From contig CAVQCN010000001.1 in NCBI GenBank assembly GCA_963711035.1, positions 310,001 through 374,000 of the forward strand: 64,000 nt of DNA, given 5' to 3'. This document shows, piece by piece, positions 40,256-51,656 of this stretch (position 1 is its first letter; every line of letters begins with the position of its first letter). The translations under genes were made by a program, and so were the position numbers. The notes below the pieces were generated by a model. That model was not told where the DNA came from, did not search any database, and saw nothing but the letters and a program-made list of their open reading frames with translations. This stretch comes from WHTK01 sp963711035. Lineage in GTDB: Bacteria > Chloroflexota > Dehalococcoidia > DSTF01 > WHTK01.

Positions 40256-40681
40256 CTATAGCTCGCCGCGGTTGGCGCGCGCGACGAAGGCCTCCAGGCT
40301 CAGGATGCAGAGCGTGTCTTCGTGGCGCAGGAAGGGAAGCAGGCTCTCGATGAAGAAGTCGCGCAGGGTCCAGCTGGGGCCGCCGAGCACGAGGTAGGCG
40401 CGGCTGTAGCGCTCAGGCTCGCCCTGCACCGCGTCGATCAGGCACAGCGCCTCGTACGGCACCTTCTGCTCCGCCGTGCCGGACGTCTGCTGCCACTTCA
40501 ACGAGACGAGGTACCCCTCGCCCGAGGCGTTGTAGGCCACGAGGTCGACGATATGCTTGCCGCCGCCCAGACGCTCGCCGATGTCGACCTGACGGAAGTA
40601 TTCGTAGCCGCCCCGCTCCAGCGCCGGCAGCACCATCGCCTCCATGACGGACCCGGTACGCGTATCGCGGCGACTGACCAT
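40256..40681 (-). CDS. PD-(D/E)XK-superfamily nuclease, partner of the adjacent DNA methylase
   Basis: 141 residues. The restriction-nuclease core is seen in GERLGGGKHIVDLVAYNASGE followed by GYLVSLKWQQTSGTAEQKVPYE: Asp, then the S-L-K-x-Q strand with catalytic Lys, and a Glu/Gln-rich helix. The protein is short compared with classical type II enzymes (DpnII is about twice as long). Its ATG shares one base with the stop of the Dam-type methylase gene, so the two form an operon, most simply a small type II restriction-modification pair. Independent repair function is also possible. Confidence 0.75.
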   Translation of the reverse strand: MVSRRDTRTGSVMEAMVLPALERGGYEYFRQVDIGERLGGGKHIVDLVAYNASGEGYLVSLKWQQTSGTAEQKVPYEALCLIDAVQGEPERYSRAYLVLGGPSWTLRDFFIESLLPFLRHEDTLCILSLEAFVARANRGEL

Positions 40682-41511
40682 CAGCCGATACCTCGCGTCG
40701 CGATCACCTCGGTCGCCTTGGTGCGATCACCGTTGCAGCTGATCATGCGCGGCGCCTGCTCAAAGCGCAGCTTGAAGCCGAGCGCCCGGTACAGCTTGAC
40801 GATGCGCTCGGTTGCCTGGTTCGAGAGCACGACCGGCCCTGGATGCTCGGCCAGCCATTCTGCCAGCCGCACCTGCTCATCCCAGCCGAACGCCTCCTTG
40901 CTGTATTGCGTGAACTCGACGTCGTACGGCGGGTCGGCGTAGATGAAGTCGTCCGGCTCCAACGCGATCGAGGCGAAGTCGCCGGTCGTGAACTGCCACT
41001 GCGCCAGCCGCGGCGGGTACTCGCTGAAGTCGCGCTGGTAATGGATCGAATTGTGGCGGCCGAAGGGGACGTTGAAACCGCCGCTGCGATTGAAGCGGCA
41101 GAGGCCGTTGTAGCAGGTACGGTTCAGGTAGTAGAAAAGCTCCGCCGCCTCCCGCGAGCCCGCTTTGCCCTCACGGATCAACTGGTTGAAGCGCTCCCGA
41201 TGGCGGTAGTAGAGGCCAGCGTCGTTCTCCATCTGCAGATCGATCTGCAACCCGGTCCGCAGCCAGCGGAAGAAGTTGACGTTGTGGGGATTGAGATCGT
41301 TGAGCAGCGCCAGCCGCGGCTGCAGCCCCAGTGCCACGGCCAGCCCGCCGCACAACGGCTCCACCAGGCGCCGCTCACCGAGGCGGTCCCAGATCGGCCG
41401 CAGGTATGGCACCAGCCAGCGCTTGCCGCCGGCCCACTTCAGGGGCGGACGCAGCGGCGCGAGCTCTTCAGCCTCGGCCGTCGGTGCAACTTGAGAACGC
41501 ATGGTCGTCAA
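40681..41511 (-). CDS. Adenine-N6 DNA methyltransferase, Dam/D12 class
   Basis: 276 residues. The SAM-binding motif I PLKWAGGKRWLVPYL, the motif LVEPLCGGLAVALGL, NDLNPHNVNFF, the Dam-type YYLNRTCYNGLCRFN, and the catalytic DPPYDVEF are all present in the order of alpha-class D12 enzymes, which mostly methylate GATC. No ribosome-binding site is striking at ATG 41511. Directly coupled to the downstream nuclease gene, it would protect the host DNA from that nuclease. Whether GATC is the target needs testing. Confidence 0.9.
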   Translation of the reverse strand: MTTMRSQVAPTAEAEELAPLRPPLKWAGGKRWLVPYLRPIWDRLGERRLVEPLCGGLAVALGLQPRLALLNDLNPHNVNFFRWLRTGLQIDLQMENDAGLYYRHRERFNQLIREGKAGSREAAELFYYLNRTCYNGLCRFNRSGGFNVPFGRHNSIHYQRDFSEYPPRLAQWQFTTGDFASIALEPDDFIYADPPYDVEFTQYSKEAFGWDEQVRLAEWLAEHPGPVVLSNQATERIVKLYRALGFKLRFEQAPRMISCNGDRTKATEVIATRGIG

Positions 41512-41803
41512 TGGAGAAAAGGGTAAGACGAATCAACCGTTTTGGCAAACGAGGCGCTTTCGTCCGTAGGGACGTAGCTTCAGCTTCGTCCCGAACCACG
41601 CTACGTCCAGGAGACGAGGGGCCGTCTCCATGCAGACTCGAAGATATGAACTGCCATGGCGATCCGCTCCCCCACCCCAGATTGCCGCGCCTCGCTGCCG
41701 CGATGGCTCGCAATGACAAACGGCGCGTCTACGTAGCAGACGACAGCATTCCATCGGTTCGGAGAAGGTGGCAGACGGTGAGCGGCAGCCTAGTCGCCCC
41801 GCG
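41512..41803. other. Intergenic region with palindromic repeats, no gene
   Basis: I see no plausible gene. It has the palindrome GGGACGTAGCTTCAGCTTCG followed by TCCC (about 41569-41592), and a CATGGCGATCCGCTC/GCTCGCAATGAC segment related to the repeat at 54602-54694. Confidence 0.5.
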
Positions 41804-42643
41804 TTAGGCGGGCCAGATTTCGCGCAGCTCGAAGCGGGGGCCCTCTTTGCAGACGAGGCGGGGATGGCCGCGACGGTCGATGACGGCGCAGCCGTAGCAG
41901 ATGCCGGTGCCGCAGGCCATCGGCGACTCGAGCAGCGCCTGCACCGGCTTGCGACGCCGGGCCCGCTGTGAGCCCTCGTGACGGGTAAGCAGCTCCGCCA
42001 GCGCAACGAACATGGGGTTGGGACCGCAGGTGTAAACCTGGTCCGCCCAGCCGAAGTAGTCGAGGAAGACGTCCGTCACTCGCCCCTGCCGTCCCAACGA
42101 GCCGTCCTCCGTCGCGACGACGACCTCCGCCTCCGCCGGCACGAGGTCGGCCGGGAAGACGCCGTGCTCGTCGCGGGCGCCATCGATCAGGACGACGCTA
42201 CGGCCCTTGGCAATGGCCTCGTCGGCCAGCCATAGCATCGGCGCGACGCCAATGCCGCCGGCGACGAGCAGCAGGTTCTGGCCGGCGTTGCGCAGCGAGT
42301 AGCCGCGGCCCAGCGGGCCCCAGGCGAACACCTCGTCACCGGGCTCACGTCGCGCCAGCCACTTCGTACCGCGGCCGACGACGTCGTAGAGGATGGAGAA
42401 CTCGGTGCCGTTCGCGCCTTTGCGAAGGCGGTGGTAGCTCATGGCGCGCGGCAGCAGCGGATCGTCGGCCAGGGAAGCGCCCGTCATCGGCGCGTCCGCA
42501 TCGGGAACGCGGTCGGCGCAGCGCAGCATGAGGAACTGCCCCGGCTCGGCGCCCTGTAGCAGCTCCGGCCCGTCGAACCAGGTGATGTAGGTGTCGCCAT
42601 AGAGGCGCGTGTTCTCTATGACGCGGATGAAGCCGGTCCTCAT
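41804..42643 (-). CDS. pyrK: Dihydroorotate dehydrogenase electron-transfer subunit
   Basis: 279 residues from ATG 42643, six bases after the carB stop and with AGGGG upstream. It passes electrons from dihydroorotate dehydrogenase to NAD. A flavin-binding barrel (YGDTYITWFDGPELL, GQFLMLRCADR, LLPRAMSYHRL) precedes the NAD-binding half (LLLVAGGIGVAPMLWLADEA, VYTCGPNPMFVAL). The [2Fe-2S] site is at the C-terminus: MACGTGICYGCAVI and LVCKEGP, four cysteines. The FAD motif RxYS/T usually seen reads RAMSY here. The catalytic pyrD is 6 kb downstream. Confidence 0.93.
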   Translation of the reverse strand: MRTGFIRVIENTRLYGDTYITWFDGPELLQGAEPGQFLMLRCADRVPDADAPMTGASLADDPLLPRAMSYHRLRKGANGTEFSILYDVVGRGTKWLARREPGDEVFAWGPLGRGYSLRNAGQNLLLVAGGIGVAPMLWLADEAIAKGRSVVLIDGARDEHGVFPADLVPAEAEVVVATEDGSLGRQGRVTDVFLDYFGWADQVYTCGPNPMFVALAELLTRHEGSQRARRRKPVQALLESPMACGTGICYGCAVIDRRGHPRLVCKEGPRFELREIWPA

Positions 42644-42648
42644 GCCTG

Positions 42649-45942
<3,294 letters not shown>

Positions 45943-45959
45943 CCTTGCTCCTAATTCAA

Positions 45960-46340
45960 CTAAACAACGTGCAGACTCAGACCCGGCACTCGCTCGAAGT
46001 CCGAGTCAGAGGTGTAGACTTCCAAATCGTTTTCAATTGCCACCGTCGCGATCACGAGGTCTGATAGCGCAGTCTCCATCCCACTCCGCCTCAGGTCGAA
46101 GGCAAGCTTGGCAGCCTTCTCCCAGACGCTTCGGTCAGCAGGAAAGAAGTGCAGCGCTTCCAGTGTCTCCTGCCATTCCGTGAAATCAGATTCCGACCGG
46201 GCGCCTTGCAAGATCTCGGCCACTACCACCTCCGTCGTCGCAACCTCGTCCCGGTCGATGAGAGCGCGTAGCTCCGTCCGCTCGCTGGCGCCATCGCTTC
46301 GAGACGCCCTCACCCAGATCGAGGTGTCGACCAGGATCAC
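45960..46340 (-). CDS. vapC: VapC-type PIN-domain toxin ribonuclease
   Basis: 126 residues. PIN-domain acidic residues are in place: Asp5 (ILVDTSIWV), Glu42 (VVVAEILQGA), Asp near 94 (METALSDLVIATVAIEN) and Asp near 113 (VYTSDSDFERV). VapC toxins cleave tRNA or rRNA with Mg. The ATG overlaps the antitoxin stop by 4 bases, the normal vapBC arrangement. The gene ends 17 bases before carB. This module is lodged between carA and carB in the same orientation, so read-through from the pyr promoter would also express it. Confidence 0.92.
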   Translation of the reverse strand: MILVDTSIWVRASRSDGASERTELRALIDRDEVATTEVVVAEILQGARSESDFTEWQETLEALHFFPADRSVWEKAAKLAFDLRRSGMETALSDLVIATVAIENDLEVYTSDSDFERVPGLSLHVV

Positions 46341-46558
46341 CGCGCGTTCTCTCTCGCTTCTCTCAGTTCCAGTTCCTCGATCTCGCTCCAGTTGTCTTCC
46401 AGCTCGAGCTTGCCGAGCATATCCCGCAAGCGAGCGAGCTTGCGCAGCCTGAAATAGTCGGCCAGGGCGCTATTGACCGCTTTGCTGGGACTCTTCTCCC
46501 CAGTCACTTTCTCCGCTTCCTCTACCAGCTTCTCGTCGACGTCCAGCGTCGTACGCAT
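46337..46558 (-). CDS. vapB: VapB-type antitoxin
   Basis: 73 residues: MRTTLDVDEKLVEEAEKVTG at the N-terminus is the short RHH/AbrB-like DNA-binding segment of the VapB (DUF2191) group, followed by SPSKAVNSALADYFRLRK and a charged helical tail (LELEDNWSEIEELELREAREN) that would wrap the PIN toxin. The stop overlaps vapC. A near-perfect 16-bp inverted repeat just upstream (46575-46613) is its probable autoregulatory operator. Confidence 0.9.
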   Translation of the reverse strand: MRTTLDVDEKLVEEAEKVTGEKSPSKAVNSALADYFRLRKLARLRDMLGKLELEDNWSEIEELELREARENAR

Positions 46559-46574
46559 TGCGCATCTTCTCCAT

Positions 46575-46613
46575 CATCAATCTTGATGCTCAATTATAGC
46601 ATCAAGATTGATG
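46575..46613. promoter_or_regulatory. VapB operator palindrome overlapping the end of carA
   Basis: A 16-bp arm (CATCAATCTTGATGCT, 46575-46590) and its complement (46598-46613) flank a 7-base A+T-rich spacer. The right arm includes the last sense codons (His-Gln-Ser) and TGA stop (46604-46602) of carA. In sequence context it is clearly A+T-rich compared with the operon. Confidence 0.75.
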
Positions 46614-47717
46614 CACACGGGCCCCCATCATCTCCACGAAGCGCTCGAAGATGTACATGTTGTCCTGCGGCCCCGGCGCTGCCTCCGAGTGGTACTGGAT
46701 CGTCAGCAGCGGGTGTTCGAGGCCCCAGAGACCTTCGACGGTGCCGTCGTTGAGGTGGACGTGGCTCACCTCGACGCTGCCGGGCAGCCCTTCGCCGTCG
46801 ACCGCGTAGCCGTGGTTCTGCGACGTTATGTGAACTTGGCCCGTCGCTACGTCCTTCACGGGGTGGTTGGCGCCGCGATGGCCGAACTTCAGCTTGTACG
46901 TTTTCGCGCCCAGCGCCACACCGGCCACCTGGTGGCCCAGACAGATGCCAAGCAACGGCACGCGGCCGATAAGCCCCTTCACGGTAAGCGCCGCGTAGTC
47001 GAGCAGCGCCGGATCGCCAGGCCCAGGCGAGAGCACGACGCCGTCCGGCTTCAGGTCCAGGATCAGGTCCGCAGTCGTCTTGGCGGGCACCGCCGTGACG
47101 TCGCAGCCAAAGCGGCGCAGCGAGCGCATGATGTTGTACTTCACACCCAGGTCGACGACGACGATGCGATGGGCGGGTGCCTCCATTGGCGCCGGTGAGT
47201 AGACACCCGGCAGCGGCCAGTGAAAGCGCTCCGCAGTAGTGACGCTGGGCACGAGGTCGACGGCGCCATAGCGTGTCGTCTCCTGCAGGCGCACCAGCGC
47301 TGCCTGCGGATCGTCCTGCACCAGCGCGCCCATCATCACCCCGGCGACGCGCAGGCGCCGCGTCAGCGCGCGCGTATCGACCCCGGCGATGCCGGGCACG
47401 CCGCGCTGCTGCAGGTAGTCGTCCAGCGTGGCGGTGAGCAGCTGATGACTGGGCGCCTCGCAGTATTCGCGCACGATGAAGGCGTTGACCTGCACCCGAG
47501 ACGACTCATCGTCGCGAGCGTTGGTGCCGTAATTACCCTGGATCGGATACGTCATCGTGAGCATCTGGCCGGCGTAAGACGGATCGGTCAGCGCCTCCTG
47601 GTACCCGGTCATCGACGTGTTGAACACGACCTCGCCGGTCGCCGGCACGCGGGCGCCGAACGCCCTGCCTTCGTAGATCGTGCCGTCTTCCAGAACGAGG
47701 TACGCCTTATCGGGCAA
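46602..47717 (-). CDS. carA: Carbamoyl-phosphate synthase small (glutaminase) subunit
   Basis: 371 residues. It supplies ammonia from glutamine to CarB. The N-terminal domain (YLVLEDGTIYEGRAFG, FNTSMTGYQEALTDPSYAGQ) precedes the class I glutamine amidotransferase, with nucleophile Cys in LLGICLGHQ and catalytic His in QYHSEAAPGP. The 11-base overlap with alkD implies coupled translation. Its extreme C-terminus (HQS and stop) is encoded inside the VapB operator palindrome, so the end of the protein was probably set by the vapBC insertion. Confidence 0.96.
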   Translation of the reverse strand: MPDKAYLVLEDGTIYEGRAFGARVPATGEVVFNTSMTGYQEALTDPSYAGQMLTMTYPIQGNYGTNARDDESSRVQVNAFIVREYCEAPSHQLLTATLDDYLQQRGVPGIAGVDTRALTRRLRVAGVMMGALVQDDPQAALVRLQETTRYGAVDLVPSVTTAERFHWPLPGVYSPAPMEAPAHRIVVVDLGVKYNIMRSLRRFGCDVTAVPAKTTADLILDLKPDGVVLSPGPGDPALLDYAALTVKGLIGRVPLLGICLGHQVAGVALGAKTYKLKFGHRGANHPVKDVATGQVHITSQNHGYAVDGEGLPGSVEVSHVHLNDGTVEGLWGLEHPLLTIQYHSEAAPGPQDNMYIFERFVEMMGARVHQS

Positions 47718-48336
47718 TCTTGGCCTCCGTCTCCCTCTGTACCTTGCGAGCCCACGCCACCGCCTTGCGCAGCGTCGGACCCTTGTCCCCCGTCAATCTC
47801 GTGGCCATCGCGTCGAGGCGTGGCAGCCAGGTTGCGTCTTTCCGCGCCGCCAGCAGCAGCGTGACGATGGCGAGACGCCGCTGCCAGGGGTTGTCGCTGC
47901 TCGCCAGCCGCTCGATGGCGTCGATGCGCTCCGGCTGCGCCAGCAGCAACGGCGCCGTAATGACGTCGGCGAAGTGGTCGACATGCTCCCAGTTCTCGAG
48001 GCCCTGCGACCAGCGTTCGACCGTCGGCCAGTCCAGCAGCTGCGACGCCGCTTTCGAGCGATGCACGAGTACGAGACCGACGATCATCTCCTCGCGCCAG
48101 CCGCTGTTCCACAGCACGTCGGCCAGGGCGATGACGTCCTCGGCGGGCGCATCTCTGTTGGCGCGGCGCCAGGCGGCGGCGATGCGGCGGATCTCCGGCA
48201 CGCGCACCGCATACGCCTGCAAGGCCGACGGCACCGTGCGCCGCATGCCCGGCTCGTACGACGGGTCGACGCTCTGCTCCAGGCGCGCCCGGATCCAGGA
48301 CGCCTCCGCGTCCACGTCCATCGTCTGTAGCGCCAT
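47707..48336 (-). CDS. AlkD-like DNA alkylation repair protein (HEAT-like repeats)
   Basis: 209 residues from ATG 48336, which shares one base with the pyrC stop (TGATG). The all-helical protein has the DNA-alkylation-repair pattern: VPSALQAYAVRVPEIRRIAA, EDVIALADVLWNSGWREEMI, then WSQGLENWEHVDHFADVITA, where the W...VD is the position of AlkD's catalytic Asp, and NPWQRRLAIVTLLLAARKD. AlkD glycosylases remove 3-methyladenine or 7-methylguanine without base flipping. The location inside the pyr operon, coupled to both pyrC and carA, is unusual. Confidence 0.85.
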   Translation of the reverse strand: MALQTMDVDAEASWIRARLEQSVDPSYEPGMRRTVPSALQAYAVRVPEIRRIAAAWRRANRDAPAEDVIALADVLWNSGWREEMIVGLVLVHRSKAASQLLDWPTVERWSQGLENWEHVDHFADVITAPLLLAQPERIDAIERLASSDNPWQRRLAIVTLLLAARKDATWLPRLDAMATRLTGDKGPTLRKAVAWARKVQRETEAKIAR

Positions 48337-49667
48337 CACGACGGCGAGCCCTCGTGCTGGAAGACGACCGCGCCGCCAAAGACGGTAGCGATGACCTGGC
48401 CTCGCAGCGCCTGGCCGCCTAACGGCGTGTTCTTGCCCTTCGACGCGAAGCTCTCCGGCTGCACTGTCCATTCTCGTTGCGGGTCGATAACCGCAACGTC
48501 GGCCGGCGCGCCTACAGTCAGCGTGCCGATGCCGGGCACGACGCGGTCGAGGTTCAGGGCGCGCACCGGACCGCTGGTCAGTGTCTCGATCAGGCGCTCG
48601 AAGCTCAGCCCGCCGCTATCGACGGCCCGCAGGCCGAGGCCGAGCGCCGTCTCCAGCATCGTGATGCCAAAAGCGGCCTCGTCGAACTCACAGAGCTTCT
48701 CCTGGACCGCGTGCGGCGCGTGGTCTGTGGCCACCGCGTCGATCGTGCCGTCCGCCAGCCCGGCGATGCAGGCGGCAATGTCCTCGTCGGAGCGCAGCGG
48801 CGGATACATCTTGGCGTTGCTGTCGTAGGCCAGCGTCTTGGCGTTGGGACCGTGCATGACCAGCTCGTGGCTCAGCGACAGGTGGTGCGGCGTGACCTCG
48901 GACGTGACGCGCACGCCTTCTGCCTTTGCGCTGCGAACGAGCGCGACGCCACCGGCCGTGCTGATGTGGGCGATGTGCACGTGCGCGCCGGTCTGCCTCG
49001 CCAGCGCCAGGTCGCGCGCGATCATGCTCTCCTCCGACGCCGCGGGAATGCCCTTGAGGCCGAGGCGCGTCGAGACCCAGCCCTCGTGCATGACGCCGCC
49101 GCTCAGCTCCGGGTCCTCGCAGTGGTCGATGACCGGCAGGCCCAGCGCATTGGCGTACTCCAGGGCGCGGCGCATGATCGACGCGTCGCCCACCGGAGAG
49201 CCGTCGTCGCTGAAGCCGATACAGCCGGCATCGGCCAGCTCACCCATCTCCGCAAGCGCCTTGCCTGCACGGCCCTTGGTCACGCAGCCGATGGGCAGGA
49301 CGCGCACGAGGCCGTCCTCAGCGGCGCGCTGCAGCACGTAGTCGACGGCGCCCTTGTTGTCGAGGGCCGGCTCCGTATTCGGCATACAGCAGACCGTCGT
49401 GTAGCCGCCCCGCGCAGCCGCCCGCGTTCCCGTCTCAATCGTCTCCTTGTACTCGAGGCCAGGCTCGCGCAGGTGCGTGTGCAGGTCGACGAAACCGGGC
49501 GTCACGACGCACCCTGCGGCATCGAGCACACGCGTGCCACCCGCATCGAGCTCCGCGCCAACCGCCGCAATGTGTCCGTCTTCAATCAACACGTCGCCGC
49601 GCGCCAGGTCGACGCCGTTCGCCGGGTCGAGGACGCGGCCCCCGCGGATCAGCAATCGTTCAGGCAC
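48336..49667 (-). CDS. pyrC: Dihydroorotase, class I
   Basis: 443 residues. It closes carbamoyl-aspartate to dihydroorotate. The amidohydrolase metal motif FVDLHTHLREPG is near residue 58, followed by GGYTTVCCMPNTEPALD; later VIDHCED, HVHIAHIST (second His cluster) and the metal-binding Asp in VDAVATDHAPH. This is the class I (Aquifex/Bacillus-type) enzyme, which can form a complex with PyrB. The start has a weak GAAAGGCAGG upstream. It is separated from pyrB by about 300 bases of repeats and coupled to alkD downstream. Confidence 0.95.
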   Translation of the reverse strand: MPERLLIRGGRVLDPANGVDLARGDVLIEDGHIAAVGAELDAGGTRVLDAAGCVVTPGFVDLHTHLREPGLEYKETIETGTRAAARGGYTTVCCMPNTEPALDNKGAVDYVLQRAAEDGLVRVLPIGCVTKGRAGKALAEMGELADAGCIGFSDDGSPVGDASIMRRALEYANALGLPVIDHCEDPELSGGVMHEGWVSTRLGLKGIPAASEESMIARDLALARQTGAHVHIAHISTAGGVALVRSAKAEGVRVTSEVTPHHLSLSHELVMHGPNAKTLAYDSNAKMYPPLRSDEDIAACIAGLADGTIDAVATDHAPHAVQEKLCEFDEAAFGITMLETALGLGLRAVDSGGLSFERLIETLTSGPVRALNLDRVVPGIGTLTVGAPADVAVIDPQREWTVQPESFASKGKNTPLGGQALRGQVIATVFGGAVVFQHEGSPS

Positions 49668-49972
49668 GGGACACCTGCCTTTCGAGAGGGGAGACGAGCC
49701 GTCGGTCTATAGAGCTGTCATTCCGAGCGCTAACGCGCGGAATGACAGCGCTTGCTGCCCATCCCTCAGGGCTGCTTCGCCCCCACCCATTCGGGAAAGA
49801 AGAGAACTGGGAGGGCGCCTCCCAGACCCACCGCGCATGGGCTGCGCCCCCGCTACCCCTGCTCTCACGAGTCGGGGCGCGCCAGGCTGGAACGCTGGTC
49901 GCCGTAACGACGCTCGCGGATGCATCTCAATCCCCATGTTCCGGGTTTCCGGTTCCATGTTCCCTGCGGGCA
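49668..49972. repeat. Repeat-filled gap between pyrB and pyrC
   Basis: No gene seen. It contains a hairpin at 49717-49746 (GTCATTCCGAGCGC with CGCGCGGAATGAC), the element at 49805-49861 shared with 35883-35963, and TTCCGGGTTTCCGGTTCCAT (about 49940), similar to a segment at 40230-40252 that also ends just before a minus-strand stop codon. Confidence 0.65.
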
Positions 49973-50986
49973 TCATCGGCTGCCTCGCATGAGGTAGAGC
50001 AGCGCCATGCGCACCGCGACGCCGTTTGTGACCTGCTCCTCGACCAGGGAGCTGACGCCGTGGGCCACCGCGGCCGAGATTTCGACACCCTCGTTCATCG
50101 GTCCGGGATGCAGCACCGGCGCGCCGGGGCGGGCGCGGGCCATACGCTGGTCGTTGATCTGGTAGAGGCGCGAGTACTCGCGCAGGCTGGGGATGAGGCC
50201 GCCATCCATGCGCTCCTTCTGCAGCCGCAGCGTCATCACCGCATCGGCGCCGGTCAGGGCGCGGTCCAGGTCCGTCTCGACGCAGACGCGCGGCAGGGCG
50301 TTCGGGTTGTCTGAATCCAGCTCGGCCGGCAGCAACGTGGCCGGGCCGCACAAGACGACTTCGGCGCCCATCCTGGTCAGGCCCCAGACGTCGGAGCGCG
50401 CCACGCGACTGTGGCTCACGTCGCCCACGATGACGATGCGCTTGCCAGCCAGCGAGCCGAGGCGGTTACGCAAGGTGTAGAGGTCGAGCAGGCCCTGGCT
50501 GGGATGCGCGTGCCAGCCGTCGCCGGCGTTGATCACCTGCGCATCGCCCCGGGCCGCAGCCAGGTATGGCGCGCCCGACATGGCGTGGCGCATGACGAGG
50601 ATGTGAGCGCCGATGGCCCGCAGCGTGCGCACTGTATCGATCAGCGACTCGCCCTTCTCGACGCTGGATCCGGACGCCGTGACGTTGATCACATCGGCGC
50701 CGAGCACCTTGCCGGCCAGCTCGAAGGAGGAGCGGGTGCGCGTCGAAGCCTCGTAGAACAGCGTCACGATGGTCGTGCCACGCAGCGCAGGCGCCCGTGG
50801 CACGTCGCGCGCCAGGATCTCCTTCATGGCGCCGGTCACTTCCAGCACCTGCTCGATCTCGTCGACGCTGAAATCGTCCAGGTCGAGGACGTGGCGCCGC
50901 GTCCAGCCGCGCGCAGCGGGACCGGGCTCCTGCGGCGCCTCAGGACGGGTGATGACCTCTGGCTCGGTGACGCGGGGGCGGGTCAT
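49973..50986 (-). CDS. pyrB: Aspartate carbamoyltransferase catalytic chain
   Basis: 337 residues, with about 25 extra N-terminal residues over the family core. It condenses carbamoyl phosphate with aspartate. The carbamoyl-phosphate loop STRTRSSFE is present, followed by SSVEKGESLIDTVRTL (the 80s-loop Ser/Lys), VMRHAMSGAPYLAA and the aspartate-binding MTLRLQKERM. The late VLHPGPMNEGVEI is the second active-site stretch. No pyrI regulatory gene is nearby, consistent with PyrR control. It starts 3 bases after pyrR. Confidence 0.96.
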   Translation of the reverse strand: MTRPRVTEPEVITRPEAPQEPGPAARGWTRRHVLDLDDFSVDEIEQVLEVTGAMKEILARDVPRAPALRGTTIVTLFYEASTRTRSSFELAGKVLGADVINVTASGSSVEKGESLIDTVRTLRAIGAHILVMRHAMSGAPYLAAARGDAQVINAGDGWHAHPSQGLLDLYTLRNRLGSLAGKRIVIVGDVSHSRVARSDVWGLTRMGAEVVLCGPATLLPAELDSDNPNALPRVCVETDLDRALTGADAVMTLRLQKERMDGGLIPSLREYSRLYQINDQRMARARPGAPVLHPGPMNEGVEISAAVAHGVSSLVEEQVTNGVAVRMALLYLMRGSR

Positions 50987-50989
50987 GGC

Positions 50990-51526
50990 TTACTCCTCCT
51001 CCGGCAGGACGGCGACCTCGTCGCGGCCGTCCGTCTCGACCAGGCGGACGCGAACGTCGTCCGTCCGGGCTGTCGGGATGTTCTTGCCCACATAGTCGGC
51101 GCGGATCGGCAGCTCTCGGTGGCCGCGGTCGACCAGCACGGCGTAGCGAATACGCTGCGGCCGGCCGAGGTCGATGAGCGCGTCGAGCGCGGCGCGCGCG
51201 CTGCGGCCCGTGAAGAGCACGTCGTCGACCAGGATGACGCGCTTGCCGGTGATGTTGGGCATCTCGCTGGGCGCGATCTGCACGGTCGCGCCGCGCATGC
51301 TCAAGTCGTCGCGATAGAGGCCGATGTCCAGCGTACCGACCTCGACGGCCTGCCCTTCGATCTGCTCGATCGAGGCGGCGAGGCGGCGGGCGATGGGCAC
51401 GCCGCGGGTGCGCAGGCCGATGAGGACGAGGTCTGCGGTGCCGCGGTTGGCCTCGACGATCTCATGCGCCACGCGCACGACGGCGCGGCGGATGTCCTCG
51501 GCGGTCATGAGGACGCGCTCAGGCAT
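50990..51526 (-). CDS. pyrR: PyrR: pyr operon RNA-binding attenuation protein / uracil phosphoribosyltransferase
   Basis: 178 residues, normal length. The PRPP-binding signature is VILVDDVLFTGRSARAALDAL; LVLIGLRTRGVPIARRLAA is the N-terminal loop and YRDDLSMRG the RNA/UMP-binding loop. PyrR binds the leader of pyr mRNA when UMP is high and promotes termination. Such a leader with a canonical binding loop and terminator lies directly upstream. The ATG directly follows the terminator's U-run, so the terminator also controls pyrR itself. Confidence 0.96.
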   Translation of the reverse strand: MPERVLMTAEDIRRAVVRVAHEIVEANRGTADLVLIGLRTRGVPIARRLAASIEQIEGQAVEVGTLDIGLYRDDLSMRGATVQIAPSEMPNITGKRVILVDDVLFTGRSARAALDALIDLGRPQRIRYAVLVDRGHRELPIRADYVGKNIPTARTDDVRVRLVETDGRDEVAVLPEEE

Positions 51527-51562
51527 AAAAAACGGGCCCTCCGTCTGACTGACGTTGGCCCG
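51527..51562 (-). terminator. Attenuator terminator upstream of pyrR
   Basis: On the minus strand CGGGCC (51562-51557) pairs with GGCCCG (51538-51533), with further internal pairs, followed by TTTTTT (51532-51527) touching the pyrR ATG. This is the conditional terminator of a PyrR-type leader. Confidence 0.8.
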
Positions 51563-51610
51563 AGTTCAGGTTAGGGTGAGGCGTGCGTGCGCGCGTATGC
51601 ACTTCGTTCA

Positions 51611-51640
51611 TCCTTTCCGGCCTCACGGGACCGGGCTTAA
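51611..51640 (-). ncRNA. PyrR-binding leader element (anti-antiterminator)
   Basis: On the minus strand CCGGTCCCGTGAGGCCGG forms a stem-loop whose loop UCCCGUGAGG exactly fits the known PyrR consensus UCCNGNGAGG. It lies about 50 bases before the terminator. UMP-bound PyrR would stabilise it and cause termination. Confidence 0.8.
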
Positions 51641-51656
51641 AGGTCAGGTCTCTGCT

